A DNA stretch of 64,000 bases from Brachionus manjavacas (GCA_019054805.1 JAHQIY010000014.1:1054001-1118000), one strand, 5' to 3'; counted from the stretch's first letter, positions 22,246 through 34,225 are shown. Notes: generated by a model from the letters alone, not told the origin. Made by a program: numbers and translations.

Positions 22246-24838
22246 CTAGTCCGTAGCTTCATAATTTGGATGAACGACCAAAATTGGATCAGTTGCATCT
22301 TTTTGCTCTACATGATCGGTTTTTAGACCAAGCTTGTCCAATTTAATAATCACATTATCCTTGAGTAATAGAAAAAAAAAATTAAAATAAAAATTAATAA
22401 AAATATTCATTAAAATCCTACATAATTAATTAATCTGTGTAAAATTTTCTCAATCAAACAACTTTGCTCATTTAGCTGCTGTTCATTTTCAATCTGGGAC
22501 TCGATTTCATTCAAATACCAGCCAACGAGCTCACTTTTGTGGACACCACCAAAATCCTCGCTTTCCGTGTCTATTTCCTCTTCTTTTTTACGAATATAAT
22601 AGACCAACATATTGGATATTCTTTTGTACTCATCATAGCTTAACTTCATAGCTTGCTTCTTTTCCTGTGTCTCTTGGTTGCCGGAGTCCATTTGCTCTGG
22701 CTCCTGGGCGCCCAAAGTCTCAGGCTGCTGAATTTTGTTGGCCGTCCAGGCCGAGTCGAAATTCTCCTCAAACTGCACATCAGGCTGTTCCACTCTAATA
22801 ATTGATTTGCTCAATAGTCTGAACGCTTCGTGCACATGCTCCACTAGAACCTCTTCCTTCAGCTGCATTCTGGCCAAGGCCTCGGACAAGCGAATCATGC
22901 TCTCCAGCTGTCTCACAGTGATCCTCCACGCTGACTTGTTCGAGCTTTCTCGCTGCCTCAGCTTTTTATACTCGGAGATCATGACCACTTGAGCCTCTTT
23001 GCTAATTACCGGCTTGCACAGTCTGGCAAATGTGATATACTTTTGAATGTCAGCAATGGTATAGACCCGGGACTGTTCTATTACTTGCTGATCATTGGTA
23101 TGAAAGTTGACAATTCGCTGAGCTATCCAATAGTCCACAACTTCATTGCACTCGTCAATGAGAATGAAAAAGAGATCAAAACGCGACATAATGGGCGCTG
23201 ACATGTTTATGTTGTACCTGAGCGATTTGCATCTGTCATACCGGCCCTCGACGGGGTTAGCTGCAGCTAGTATGCTTGTTCTGGCGTTTAGAGTGGCCCG
23301 GATGCCGGCCTTGGTAATGCTGATTGTTTGCTGTTCCATGGCTTCGTGAATGGCCACCTGATCTTTGATATCCATCTTGTCAAATTCGTCTATGCAGCAT
23401 ATTCCATTATCGGCCAACATCAAAGCTCCGGCTTCGATCACAAACTCATACGACTCTTCGTCACGGCACACGGCTGCAGTCAGACCCGCCGCTGAACTCG
23501 ACTTGCCACAAGTGTAAATAGCTCTGGGCGCGAATTCCTCTACTTTAGTCAAAAAATGGCTCTTGGCAGTGCTCGGGTCTCCCACAATGCAAATGTTTAT
23601 GTCTCCACGCAAACTAGTGCCTTCGAGAGTGCGCTTGGGCACGCCGCCGAACAACATCAGCAGTATTCCCTTCTTAATCTCCTCATTTCCGTAAATGGTC
23701 GGAAACAAGGACTGGCACAGATTGCTGACCAAATTTTTGTCATTACTCATTTCGTACATTTTGAGCCACTCTTGGTCGGACATGGATTGCTTGAGCTTGT
23801 CCATGCTGAGCTCCTCGATGTTGAAGTCCTTGCCGCCAAATTTCGCATTGCATGGCGCTACATGGTAGGCCAAAAAAGCCATTTTGTACGAAAGCTCGCG
23901 CACACCTAGCGCCTTTAGTCCACTAACACCCTCGTTGTCATCAGAGCCGTTGACTCTGGCCGAAGTCTCGGCCCGCGGTCCCAGCGAAGACAACTTGGAC
24001 ACATCCGGCACCACAATCAGTGTACCTATAAATTCACATCTGTCGCCAGCCTGGGTCTTTTCGACACATTCGGCGCGCAAAATAACCTCCATGCTTCTTG
24101 GTATACAGCCTCTGGGCAATTCTGACTGAATTTCTTGGATGCGCACCTTCTGAAAGTCGACAAACTTGGACTCGTTCAGGTCAAGCGTGAATCGTTGCCG
24201 ATTGGCACACTGGGGATTCTTGCAAGAAGACGGCTGAGTGTATTTGAATTGTTGGAGAACATTTTTGACCACCGATTGACAATCGAGACACACAAAATTT
24301 CCGCTTACTAGTTCTGGATGGACTGGATGTGTGCGAGTCACTTGGGCTGTTATGCTCATTAGGCTGCCAATTTTGGCTGTTGACAATTCTCTTAGTTTGG
24401 ATGTTTGTGATACATTCTCAAAAGCGATGTAAAACTCTTTGTTGGCGTTTATTTGCTGGGCTTTTTCGGCCGAGCTGTCTGGCAACGAGCTGCTCATGGC
24501 GTTTTGGTTGTCTTTGACAAAGTTTTTGACTGCATTGCACAAAAATGGATACAAACGATAGATTTGTTCATGGATGGCGTTCTTGAGGCGGTCGTCGTGT
24601 TTTTCTACATCAGCAAAATCGACCACCAGTGTGTTACGGTCTGGTCGAGTCAGCTCTTTTGCTTGGGGTATGTACTTTTTGATTTCCGAATCTCTCGGGT
24701 ATCTGGAAAAGTTTTTGGTTTATTTAAAAAATTTGAAAGATGTGCAAAATTTTACTCTTCGAGAAAGTCCTGGAAAAGCTTTTGAACCTTTTCGCCAAGA
24801 TCGTCTTTCATTATGGGCATTAAATTTGCTGGTTCCAT
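22246..24838 (-). CDS. MCM6: DNA replication licensing factor MCM6
   Basis: Three exons (24756-24838, 22422-24702, 22246-22359; introns 53 and 62 bp) give about 825 residues, very close to the family norm of about 820. It is a subunit of the hexameric MCM2-7 helicase that is loaded at origins and unwinds DNA in S phase. Visible are the N-terminal zinc site (Cys at about 166, 169, 188, 193), Walker A GDPSTAKS (402-409), Walker B with CIDEFDKM (from 464), and the arginine-finger SRFD (534). The long insert-free AAA+ core and the C-terminal winged-helix region ending in [10 protein letters not shown] support MCM6 rather than another MCM. The last exon is needed: without splicing at 22421 the frame would stop early at 22410. 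Its GC content is clearly higher than the spacers, as expected for a conserved, highly expressed gene. Confidence 0.97.
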
Positions 24839-25104
24839 TTTCGAAATGTAGATTCAAAATTTGAATTATATTTTAAGCCGATTTCTAATTGAAAATAGTG
24901 AACTTTTTTATTTAAGTATAAAGTTGTAGAATTTTAAATTTTGAAAAAAATCACAAAATGTCATTGACTTTAAACAAAAAGTTAAGGATATTTTTTACTA
25001 AAGAACATTGTATGTCTTTAATTTTGAAAAAAATTAAATCATTTAATTTAAATTTTTAATTTTGTAAAAAAATTAAAAAAACTTGATCCAATTGATTTTT
25101 ACAG

Positions 25105-25305
25105 ATCGTGGAATGTTCATCATTCATCAGAGCATTTTTAATTTGGCTGCAAACTCGGAAACTATTTAGACTAGCTTGGAACCACAAACCATGTGACATT
25201 CTCAATTTAAGAGAAAGTCTTAAATTTTGTGTTTTCAAAGTTGGTCAAGTCATTTGCACTCTCCTACAACAACACAAGGACAAAAATCCGCAGAACTATT
25301 TATAG
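25105..25305 (+). CDS. Possible exon of an unknown gene divergent from MCM6
   Basis: After a good acceptor (TTTTTACAG at 25096-25104) a frame of 66 residues stays open to 25305 (IVECSSFIRAFLIWLQTRKL...). A possible first exon with ATG at 24959 lies upstream on the same strand and would share the MCM6 promoter region, but its best donor (GTATGT near 25012) joins in a different phase, giving only a short product ending NLAANSETI. I cannot produce a consistent model. It may be a real small gene with an overlooked exon, or chance. Confidence 0.22.
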   Translation: MVECSSFIRAFLIWLQTRKLFRLAWNHKPCDILNLRESLKFCVFKVGQVICTLLQQHKDKNPQNYL

Positions 25306-25669
25306 CGGTATAAATCTTCTTTAAATTTCTTAATTTAACACTTTTCTATTTTTTTATTTAGTTCATTATAAATAAAATAAAAAAAAATATCAATAAATGA
25401 AAATTTTTTTTAAGTCAAAGGTTCGAGAATAAATAATGTCAAGACTTTGACTAAAACAAGTGACTTTTTTTTGTTTCAAGCAGACAATTCAAAGCAAAAA
25501 ACAAGAATTTCGAGTGAGAGTTTAAGTGGTTCACTCAAATTTTTTTAAGTGAGTCACTCATATTCACACTCAATTAAGTTAGTGAAAAATTTTAAGAATT
25601 TCCAATTTACCAGACATTTTCATTGCAAAAAAAAAGCATTGTGCGAAAAAATCAAAATTTTTAAATAAT

Positions 25670-26230
25670 TTTAGAGTTATTTTAAATTTTTATTACATCT
25701 TAGAGAAAATTATTAAAAAGCTCAACCTTTCAGAAATTAATAATAAAACACCAACAAATAATAGATTTAAGACAGAATATTATGAAGTCCTAGATATTTA
25801 TTTAATACTATCCTCACTCTCAGATAGGGTTATTGACTTTAAAGTTCTGATAGATGATGATATGTTAAGTGATCTTTTTCCTATTCAAGCGTTTATTTCT
25901 ATTTAGCATGCTATTACAGTTAAAAGTTCGAATTTTAATTTTAATTTTAATTTTAAAGAAGCAAATTGGGGACTCTATCAAGATTTACTCAAGTTTTCAT
26001 GTCAGTATTATAGTTATACGCAAAATATTGACGAGGTAAATGAACACATCTCAAAAACAATCATTCATGCTGCTCAAAAAAGTATAACCCTCCACTCTCA
26101 AAAGTTTTTTAAATCTAGCTTACTCAGTCGAAACTGGTCCCCCTATTTTTATAATGAAAGTGGTTTAAACATTCGCCCCGTATTGCAGAGACATTTTGAC
26201 GATTTTTTCATCCTCAGCGGGTTTTAAATC
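25670..26230 (+). mobile_element. LINE (non-LTR retrotransposon) fragment, endonuclease/linker region
   Basis: The plus strand reads SLSDRVIDFKVLIDDDMLSD...FPIQ, then FKEANWGLYQDLL, then IIHAAQKSITLHSQKFFK, in the order found at the end of the endonuclease domain and start of the linker in many LINE ORF2 proteins. One in-frame stop near 25904 and loss of everything downstream show a dead, truncated copy. Confidence 0.6.
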
Positions 26231-26970
26231 CTCAATCCTCTGCTTGCATGACTAACACGCAATTCGGCTATACGGGCAACAATAAATAAATCAATCTGTA
26301 GCAACAATAAATGAATCTTTCTGATTCTGACCAGAGCTTCTAAGTTTTAAAGAATGTAAATAAATAATTAAACAAAAATGACTCGAAAAGTTCCAAAAAT
26401 ACTCGCTAGGTACTTTTATCGTTGTTTGTGTAGGATTTATTAGTATTTCAGTTACGAGGGCCATAAATTTTGTGAAAAAAAAATTATTTATTAATCTTAC
26501 AAAACAAATAAAAATGGAAAAAATTAAATAACATTGGAAAATTAGCTCCTTTACTTTAGTGATACTTAAGATATTTATTGTTTTATTTTTGAAAAATTTA
26601 ATTCGAGTACCAAAAAATTTTATTTTATTCCCCAAATATTAAAAAGTTTACACAAAAAATATTAAATAACACTAAATTAAATAGAAATTCACTATTTTTA
26701 ACTTATTGAAACTTTTTATTAAAACATGATAACAAATTTAAGAAAAAGTACCTAAATTATTAGAAGAGAGAGTTTGTTAGAAAAAAAGATAATATTCAAT
26801 CGAGTTTTATGCTGAAAATCATGTCAGTCATATTTTTCTTTTTGGATAAAACAAAAAGTGGAACATTACTTTTTTTATAAAATAGTTATCATTTTTTAGT
26901 AAAAAGTGTTTTTGTTTTATCCAAAATTTACGAAACATAAAGTAAATTTACATTTCACAATTAGTTCACT

Positions 26971-27135
26971 CAAAAGACCCCAAAGCTCTTAAAATAAAAT
27001 CAGACGGACGCCAACGTAAATCAGCCGTAAAATCTAAATCTACTTCACCAAAAGGTTCAGTGTTAAATTTTCTTATTTTCTTAATTTTTCAAATCTTACT
27101 TACAGAAGACTTTTCCATCTAACTACATCCGTAAA
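26971..27135 (+). other. Possible small exon pair carried inside the inverted-repeat element
   Basis: Between the arms, after an acceptor-like CACAATTAG, about 30 codons read as a Lys/Ser-rich basic segment (HSKDPKALKIKSDGRQRKSA). A donor-like AAG/GTTCAG near 27061 and an acceptor TTACTTACAG near 27105 would add EDFSI and a stop. This may be a captured host exon or the tail of a lost element protein. Low certainty. Confidence 0.2.
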
Positions 27136-27439
27136 AATATACTCATTTATTTTGCTTTATTTTGATTTTTGTTCCACTCTTGAATGTTATTTTTCAAAAA
27201 ATGCAATAATCAAACTTGCTAAAAGTTATTATTTTTGGATTTTAAAAACTATTTAAATTTAAAATTGAAGCTAACAATTTCAATGACATAATCAACTTTC
27301 TAGAAAAATATGACTGACATGGTTTTCAGCATAAAACTCGATTGAATATTATCTTTTTTCCTAACAAACTCTCTCTTCTAATAATTTAGGTACTTTTTCT
27401 TAAATTTGTTATCATTTTTTAATTAAAAAGTGTCAATAA

Positions 27440-27789
27440 ATTAAATTTTTTTTTTTAAAGACATTGTCGAATGCTGACCTATTCTTGACGATCGGTAGAA
27501 AAAATTTCAGAGCCATTAAGTCAATGCATTAAGATCAAAAGACTGTGATGGCTCGGACATGAACTTAGAATGTAAGAAACACGGATACCAAAAAGAGCCC
27601 TTCAATGGACACCTCAAGGGCGAGGTAAGGTAGGACGACCAGCAGTAACATGGAGGTCAACAATAACGAAAGAGCTCATCGAAATAAGAGACATGAGGAG
27701 AAGTAAGGGTAAAGGCAAAAGATCGACTTGAGTGGAAATCAAAAGTAATGACCCTATGCTCCACAAATAATAATAGAATAAGGAAAAAA
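27440..27789 (+). mobile_element. LINE 3' end fragment, 5'-truncated, inserted into the right arm
   Basis: Frames on the plus strand read the conserved C-terminal part of LINE reverse transcriptases: RALQWTPQGRGKVGRPAVTW, followed by ITKELIEIRD and a CST-NNNR ending, with an A-rich tail at 27780-27789. Frameshifts and stops are present. AATAA duplicates flank it. Confidence 0.6.
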
Positions 27790-28042
27790 AATAAGTTTAA
27801 AATAGTGGATTTCTATTTAATATAGTGTTAGTTAGTTTTTTATGAATAAAATTAATAATTGGGGAGAAAAATAAAAAATTTGGGGTATTTTATTTAAAAA
27901 TTTTGTGATATCGATTTAAAGCGTCCTTTATTTTTTTTATTTTTTTTCTCTAAATAAAAAGATTTATCAAAAAATTTTCTATTTAAAAATTTATCTAAAA
28001 AAAATCAGCAAAAATAAAAAGATTAAAATAAACATAGAAAAA

Positions 28043-29620
28043 CTAGTCGAGAATTTTATTGCTTGTATAGGCTCTAGCTGCTTTAAGCTTGTGAGCTATC
28101 TCGGACAATTCTCTGACCGCTTTAACAAACGAATCAGGCACACTAGCGCCCTTCAAACACTCGTTTCTACTTTCTTCTCTTTTGGTAAAATTGGTCAACT
28201 TGCTCAAATTAAGCGCATGATACTTATAAGCATTGTACACCTGTCTAAAAACTCCGGCGTCATTTAAATTGATCGAGTTTTCCACCTTGGACACCAAATC
28301 ATCCGGACAAATTAGAGTAAATCTGACATTCTTGAACAACTCAGCCAAACATTTGCATCTACCAGATGCATCGTACTCGAGCCATCTGACACACGCTTCA
28401 AATACCTCCAGCTCTCTGCATACACACAAGTGCGAGTCACTCAGCAAAGCGTTCACTACACTGATGCTTGACTTGAGAAATTCAGGTGTACGTGATATCT
28501 TGTCCAAATGTGTCATGAAATAAACATAGAGCTCGTAGAACATGAGCTCGGAGCCTTCTTTGTTTATTATGTTGCCCATGTAGTCGAGGACATCGCCTAT
28601 GGACAGAGAGCTCAGGTAGTCATTGGCCATGCAGATCAGCTCCTCTATGCCCAGCTCTTTGGCTGCATTGAGAATTTCCTCAACATTAGACGGGTTAATG
28701 TCTATTTTGGCAGTGTAAATGTAATTGAGTATTGCCTCCACGGCGTATATTGTTGAATTTTTGAGACAAATTGTGTACACTGATGACTCATTGCCCTTTC
28801 GCTGGAACTCTTCGCGGTACTTTTTGCTAAACATGGCCAGACCTATTTTGTGCGCTGGATACTTCCTATTGCACACCACTATGGACAAGTCGCACATTTT
28901 TTTGTCCGACCAGAGCGATTTTAAAAATTGAAGCAAATCGGATGCATGAGTTTGGTACTCGGGTAAATTTTGGTAGCATTTGTTGTCTTGTTTGTTCAAG
29001 TAGCCATTGTAGTAGACCCTGTTTGATCGGTGGAATTTTTTCTTCACATCTGTTGAGCACGGATTTTCGTATTCTTGGAATTTGGGACTCTGCTTCATGC
29101 ATGGATCTGGCTTAGTTTTTGTTTTTGTTCTGTGACAATTGGTCTTGGATATCATTTTTTTGTAGTCAAAGTCATCTTCGAATGTACAATTGAAGTAGTC
29201 GTTGTTGTTGTTGTAGTTGAGCTTTTTGGATTCATCCGAAGTTTCGGTGCTCCTGTCCACTTCGTCCTCGTTGAGCTCGTCGTCGTCGTCATCATAATTT
29301 ACCAAGTTGTCCGGCGACGAGTTTAATTTGTCCAGGCCGAATTCGGACTCGTTCTCAAGCTTGCATTTCAGCTTTGTGTTGTTCAAATCAACCAAAAAAG
29401 GGTGCGATTTGATCATGCTCTGGATCGATTGCTTTTCACATTTGGCCTGCTCGGATTTGGTGCTGAGGCATACTTTGGAGCTGGATGAAGTGGCTGAACA
29501 TGTCGAGTCGGATTGCAATTTTGGCTTTTCTCCCTGGTTTGGACTCTGCGGTGCTAAGCCAGCATTTTTTATATTCTTCAATAAATTCTTGAGACCTTCG
29601 TCATTTCTAGTGGAGTTCAT
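28043..29620 (-). CDS. BTB-BACK domain protein without Kelch repeats
   Basis: A single uninterrupted frame of 525 residues, with no introns, unusual here. Residues 1-225 are low-complexity and acidic (poly-Asp at 110-115, poly-Asn at 137-140). A BTB/POZ domain follows at about 226-336 (DKKMCDLSIVV, YPAHKIGLAMFS, AVEAILNYIYTAKI), then a BACK domain at about 345-473 (LEVFEACVRWLEYD, VRFTLICPDDLVSKV). BTB-BACK proteins usually recruit substrates to Cullin-3 ubiquitin ligases. The C-terminal Kelch propeller of KLHL proteins is absent: only about 50 residues follow the BACK domain. ATG at 29620 is the first in frame and is followed downstream by the whole domain set. Function beyond the domain level is not assigned. 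Divergent orientation to the desert on its right; intronless structure might reflect retroposition. Confidence 0.9.
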   Translation of the reverse strand: MNSTRNDEGLKNLLKNIKNAGLAPQSPNQGEKPKLQSDSTCSATSSSSKVCLSTKSEQAKCEKQSIQSMIKSHPFLVDLNNTKLKCKLENESEFGLDKLNSSPDNLVNYDDDDDELNEDEVDRSTETSDESKKLNYNNNNDYFNCTFEDDFDYKKMISKTNCHRTKTKTKPDPCMKQSPKFQEYENPCSTDVKKKFHRSNRVYYNGYLNKQDNKCYQNLPEYQTHASDLLQFLKSLWSDKKMCDLSIVVCNRKYPAHKIGLAMFSKKYREEFQRKGNESSVYTICLKNSTIYAVEAILNYIYTAKIDINPSNVEEILNAAKELGIEELICMANDYLSSLSIGDVLDYMGNIINKEGSELMFYELYVYFMTHLDKISRTPEFLKSSISVVNALLSDSHLCVCRELEVFEACVRWLEYDASGRCKCLAELFKNVRFTLICPDDLVSKVENSINLNDAGVFRQVYNAYKYHALNLSKLTNFTKREESRNECLKGASVPDSFVKAVRELSEIAHKLKAARAYTSNKILD

Positions 29621-30786
29621 TTTTAACTTTTTTTTTTTTTTTTAAACAAAAATTGATCTTTTTTATACAATATTGATGATTGATGAAACCATGGAAAATT
29701 AACTTAAATGTCACTATAGCACCAAAACGCTAAAATATAAGTTTTGATTTTCTGGTTAATTACTCATGTTCTGCCTTTGGAAATGATATCTTTTTTTAAA
29801 TTAGATGATGGTTTGTGGCATTTTGGGTTGTTAAGTTAATTTCCATTTTGATCTGGAACATCTGCATTCTTTAAACACTCATTGAAGAAGCATTTTTAAT
29901 TTTTTTCATAAATAATAAAAGAAAATATTGACCACAAAAGTCGGTTCTCTTTATCATAAATTATAATCAAAAATTGACTAAACTGAATTCAACTAAATTA
30001 AATAATAAGTTTTTGATTTAAGTCAAGTCTCGTGGCCGCTAAAAATAGTAAAATTATTTTTTAATTTTATATCATGATCGGGTACGAATTAAAAAAAAAC
30101 AAAAAAAAGATTAAAATGCAAAAAAAAAAGGAAGCTATTTATTTAAAAAAATGATAAATGAAAAAAACAAAGGCTTGGAATCGTTTTGTTACTAAAATTA
30201 CTATTTTATCACTAAAATAAATCTTTAAATTTACTTTATAGAAATGTTTCATGTATCTAAAATATTTTTTTTATAAATAAACAACTTTTTTGACCTGAGA
30301 ATTATTTCCAAAAATTTGGCGGCGTTGAAGTTTGTAGTAATAAAAAATTAAAAATAAATTGAAAAAAAGTTTTATTATGTCAAAAAAAGTCAACTTAAGA
30401 TTTAGTCCTGTTTCTATCAATATTCGATCTATTCTCTAAATAAAAATAAATATTTATTTTATTGCTTTTGTTAGTGCTTAGCAAATTTTATTTAAAAATG
30501 TTAAACATATTTTTTTTTTAAAATAGTTGTCAATAATCAAAACAAGACTTTAACAAACATGTTTTTCATTAATTTTAAGATATTTAAATATTACTTTGAA
30601 AAGCTTTTTAATATATATAAAAGTATTAAGTATTTAGTCGTTTTATGCATTTAAATTTATAAAGATATAAATTTATATATGTGAAATTTGATAAGTTATA
30701 AAAAAGCTCAAAAGGCTTAACAAAAATAATTAATTAAAAAAAAATCAACATTAAGTAATTAAAAAAAGTAATCTAAATAAATTATT

Positions 30787-31374
30787 TTAACTACTAGAAG
30801 CACCAAAACGAGTCAAAATGACTTGTTTTAATAGAATCTAATGGATAAAAATGGATAATAATTTATTATTTGGATAAACTTATTCAAAACTTAATTTTAA
30901 TTGTGTAAAAATAAAAATTTGGCTAAAAAAAAGTATCTTGCAAAAATTTTATCTTCTACTGAATTCATTCCTTTTTGAACCAATTTTTCGTCTTTCATGT
31001 AAAACACGCAAACTTTAATTTTTGCATTTTTTAAATTTGCTTATCTTCGTTCAAGTATTAGGGTTTAAGTCAGTTTTTAAAGATTTGTATACTTTTTATA
31101 AATATTTTATGACTCATCCATTGATTTTGTAGAGAAATTCAAAATTTTAATTAAAAAACGAGTCAAAATGACTCTTTTTGGTGCTTCTAGTAGTATATCC
31201 TTGATTTTGTACAAAGGAAATATTTTTTTTTATTTGAATTTAGTTAATATAGAAAGTTATTCTTATTTTAATGCTGAAAAAAAAATTGTGCTCAAATAGC
31301 AAAAATTGACTTAGATTTTAGCAGCCAAAAATCGAAAAAGAGTCATTTTGACTCGTTGGTGCTTCAAGTGTTAA
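30787..31374. mobile_element. piggyBac-like MITE (TTAA-flanked)
   Basis: Inverted ends of about 35 bp sit directly inside TTAA at 30787-30790 and 31371-31374. The left end reads CTACTAGAAGCACC then ACGAGTCAAAATGACT; the right end, reversed, reads CACTTGAAGCACC then the same block. A third end-like copy lies inside at 31158-31195. TTAA duplication is the signature of piggyBac elements. There is no coding capacity. Confidence 0.7.
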
Positions 31375-33644
31375 AGAAATATTCTTTAATTACTTTATTT
31401 ATTTATTTATTTAATTACAAAACCAAATTTTGTGTTTTACAATAGTCTAACTGTTTAATTACCGACTATTGAATGCTTCTAGGTAATTTCTTTTATTTTT
31501 ATTTTATGTGCTAATTAACATTTATGAATCGTAAAAGCTGAATTTCCTAGATTTCTTTTATTTTTCCTGATTGATAGCGATATCAGGCAAATTATTTACT
31601 GTTTAGGAATTTTAGGATCAACCTTTTCGAGGGCCTGTAACTTAGAATACCAAAGTAAAAAAAATTGACTAAAATAATTAAAATTCTTTATCTTGTTTCA
31701 AAATTAAAAATTTTATTATAAAATACAATTATTGTGATGGAATTTTTCTAATCTAGAATTTTTTTTGCCACTCAACAAAAAAAACAACAAAATTATGATT
31801 TATTTTAGTGGAACAATTGTAGTTATCATGTTAAATTTTTTTTTAACAGGTATCTTGAGAAATATTTAGGATAGTGCAGCATCTAATATTTTTATACTTT
31901 TATTTTAAGGGAATTAAGAAATTATCTTGGGAATTTTTAAACTGCTTATATTTTAAGAATTTAGCAGATCTTAAATAATAAACCTAAAGGAAATTTTTGT
32001 AAGTTCTTGTATCTGGAATCGTGAAGAACTTATAAGAATCTTTATCTTTATTAAGTTCTATAAATAAGGTCTTGTTCGGTCATTAGAAGATCTAACTCAT
32101 TTTCATTATCTAATCTTATATGATGCTTAAAAATTTCTTGAACGATTCATTGTCAGTTGAGAAAAAATTCTTATCTAAAATAAAAGACTAAATAAAAAAA
32201 ATTCAAGAACTTAAAATAATCTTATAATTCAACTCAATTTATTTAAAAATTTCATATTCTACTTGGAAATCTTTGAAAGATAAATTGTAGAACAAAAAAA
32301 CTTTGCTATCTTGGTATAAAGCTCAATTTTTCAAAATAAAGTTATTCAACTGAAAAAAAAAAGTTCTAATCTTGATTGGAAAAATTTAAAACTTTATTTT
32401 TCTTACTTATACTACCGTTATAATGGAAATGCTAAAAATTCATTTTTATTCATAAATTTTAAAGCAAAGTAATTTAGAAATAATGACCTTTTTTTTTTTT
32501 TACGATTTTAACTTTCAAAATTCAATGAAAATTCAATGTAAAATTTTCTTTGCTTTAATATTTGAAAAGTAAATTTAAAAATGCCATTTGGAGATTTTGT
32601 ACTTTTAAATAAAATTTTAATATAAAATTTTTAGACAAAATGAATATTATTGAATCTTATAGTTTCTGTTTTAACCATCATATACCTCTTCTTATTGCTA
32701 AAATTTCTAAATTCTTTCTCTAAAATACAATTTAGCTTATATCTTTCTTAAATTTCATAATCTTATTAAATTCATTGTATATTTATCATTAGTTTTTTTT
32801 AAAGAACATAAAGGATCCTAGAGATTTATTAAAAAATCCTCTTTTTTCCTGTTTAGAACTTACAGGATCTGATACTGAACTTGGTGAAGAAATTATCCTG
32901 AACTGAATAAGATTTTAGTCAAGATTTTTTAGGATTCTTTAAGGTAATCTTTAGGAGATCCTGTTTAAGATCATATCAAGAATTTTTATATGGGTAGTAG
33001 TGGTTAATTAAGGACGAATTAAAAAAAAAAAATAATCTAATTTTTTTTAATTGTCAAAACTAATTAATGGACTTTAGTCACTTTTTACAGAAAAAATAGA
33101 AATATATTCAAGGATTTCTTGATTTTCAAAAATTTTACTTATTAAACAAAATTTTTCTATCTTTAAACAAAATTTGAAATGCGCTTGATTTTAAAAACTT
33201 CAACTTGGATAAAATTAGTATTTAAGACCGAATTTATAATTTCAATTTATTTGAGACATTTTTTAAAAATTAATACTTATCACAAAAAAAAATATAAGTA
33301 TATAAGTCTTAGATAGCAATGTTATAAGCGGATTTGGAATTAATATCTTTATTAATTAAGACAAAGAACAACCCCAACAAAACAAAACATCTCTTTTTAT
33401 ACATATTCATTTTCGGGATAATATTAAATGGGCTCATTCTATTACTGAAACGGCCTCATAATTATTTTGGACCCAATAATTAATTAATTATCGGATATAT
33501 AAATACTACTTTGGACTCATTTATTATTAAATTTTGGCCCCAAAAATTAATAAATAAGAGCTACGAAATGACTTAAACGGTAACAATTTTTATTTATTTT
33601 TTTTTAAATGAATGAAATAAAAAAATTATATTTTGAGAAAAATA

Positions 33645-34225
33645 TTAAAGAAAAAAAAGTAATTTTTGAGTAATTACTTTTCTTGTTTGTCTTATTTCAT
33701 CTTCTACTTCCAATATTTCATCAACATTCTCGGACATTCTATTTCTTTTGTTTACACTTTCAACAGGAGAAGCTAATCTTTTTTGTGAGGTTGATACTGT
33801 AGTTAATCTATCATCTCTAAATTGCATTTCTAAAGCATTTCTCGCTATAAATGGCCTTCCTCTGTTTCTTTTTTTTCCTATTTCAACAGTTTTAGCTTCT
33901 ATTGGAATCTTGCTGCTATCCCAATCAAGTGTTTACATTTAGCTGAATTGCATTGCGGGCCTCTTTTCTTAACTTTATTACAATGGTACTCTTTCTTTGT
34001 TCCAGCTTCTATTTGGTATGGCCTCTTATATGACCATGCTGTATTTTCTTTTAACCATTCGGTCACATGGTTTGCACTCTCGAAAGTTTCTGCAATTATC
34101 CAGTTTTTCTTTTGTTTTGTTACTGGAAGCCTTTTTTGATCATCTGCTTCAGATTCACCAGATTCATATTGTTGAATTGGTCTTAAATTTAACTCACTAT
34201 CTTGTAATTCTTCAATTAATAAAAA
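33645..34225 (-). pseudogene. MULE-like transposon protein fragment
   Basis: The minus strand reads, from about 34220 down, an acidic lead, then KNWIIAETFESANHVTEWLK, KENTAWSYKR, and a zinc-binding-type run YHCNKVKKRGPQC...C, which resembles the FLYWCH-like N-terminal domain of Mutator-like transposases of invertebrates. A shift of frame near 33915 leads into KKRNRGRPFIARNAL (AT-hook-like), and a charged end up to 33645. No catalytic domain is present. Family call rests on pattern memory only; a host FLYWCH-type gene fragment is the alternative. Confidence 0.4.

Larger units (their letters stand above)
26605..27888. mobile_element. Long inverted-repeat element (MITE/fold-back type) with a nested LINE insertion
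   Basis: The left arm at about 26605-26840 is the inverse of the right side at 27301-27439 and 27790-27888. The inner ~140 bp of each arm are almost identical. The right arm is split by a LINE 3' fragment (27440-27789) flanked by AATAA on both sides (27435-27439 and 27790-27794), as expected for a target-site duplication. A second, smaller inverted pair lies inside (26841-26857 with 26909-26925), and GTTATCATTTTTTA is repeated at 26886 and 27409. No transposase was found, so this is a non-autonomous element of unknown class. Confidence 0.7.

Noticed and set aside
22735-24785. Several plus-strand frames of 60-117 codons
   Set aside because: All are shadows of the MCM6 coding sequence on the other strand.
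28233-29645. Plus-strand frames of 68-112 codons
   Set aside because: They lie opposite the BTB-BACK gene; valine/leucine-rich runs reflect reversed acidic repeats.
31396-31425. TTTA repeat as a possible CRISPR or telomere-like array
   Set aside because: A plain microsatellite without spacers; nothing else in the window resembles a CRISPR array.
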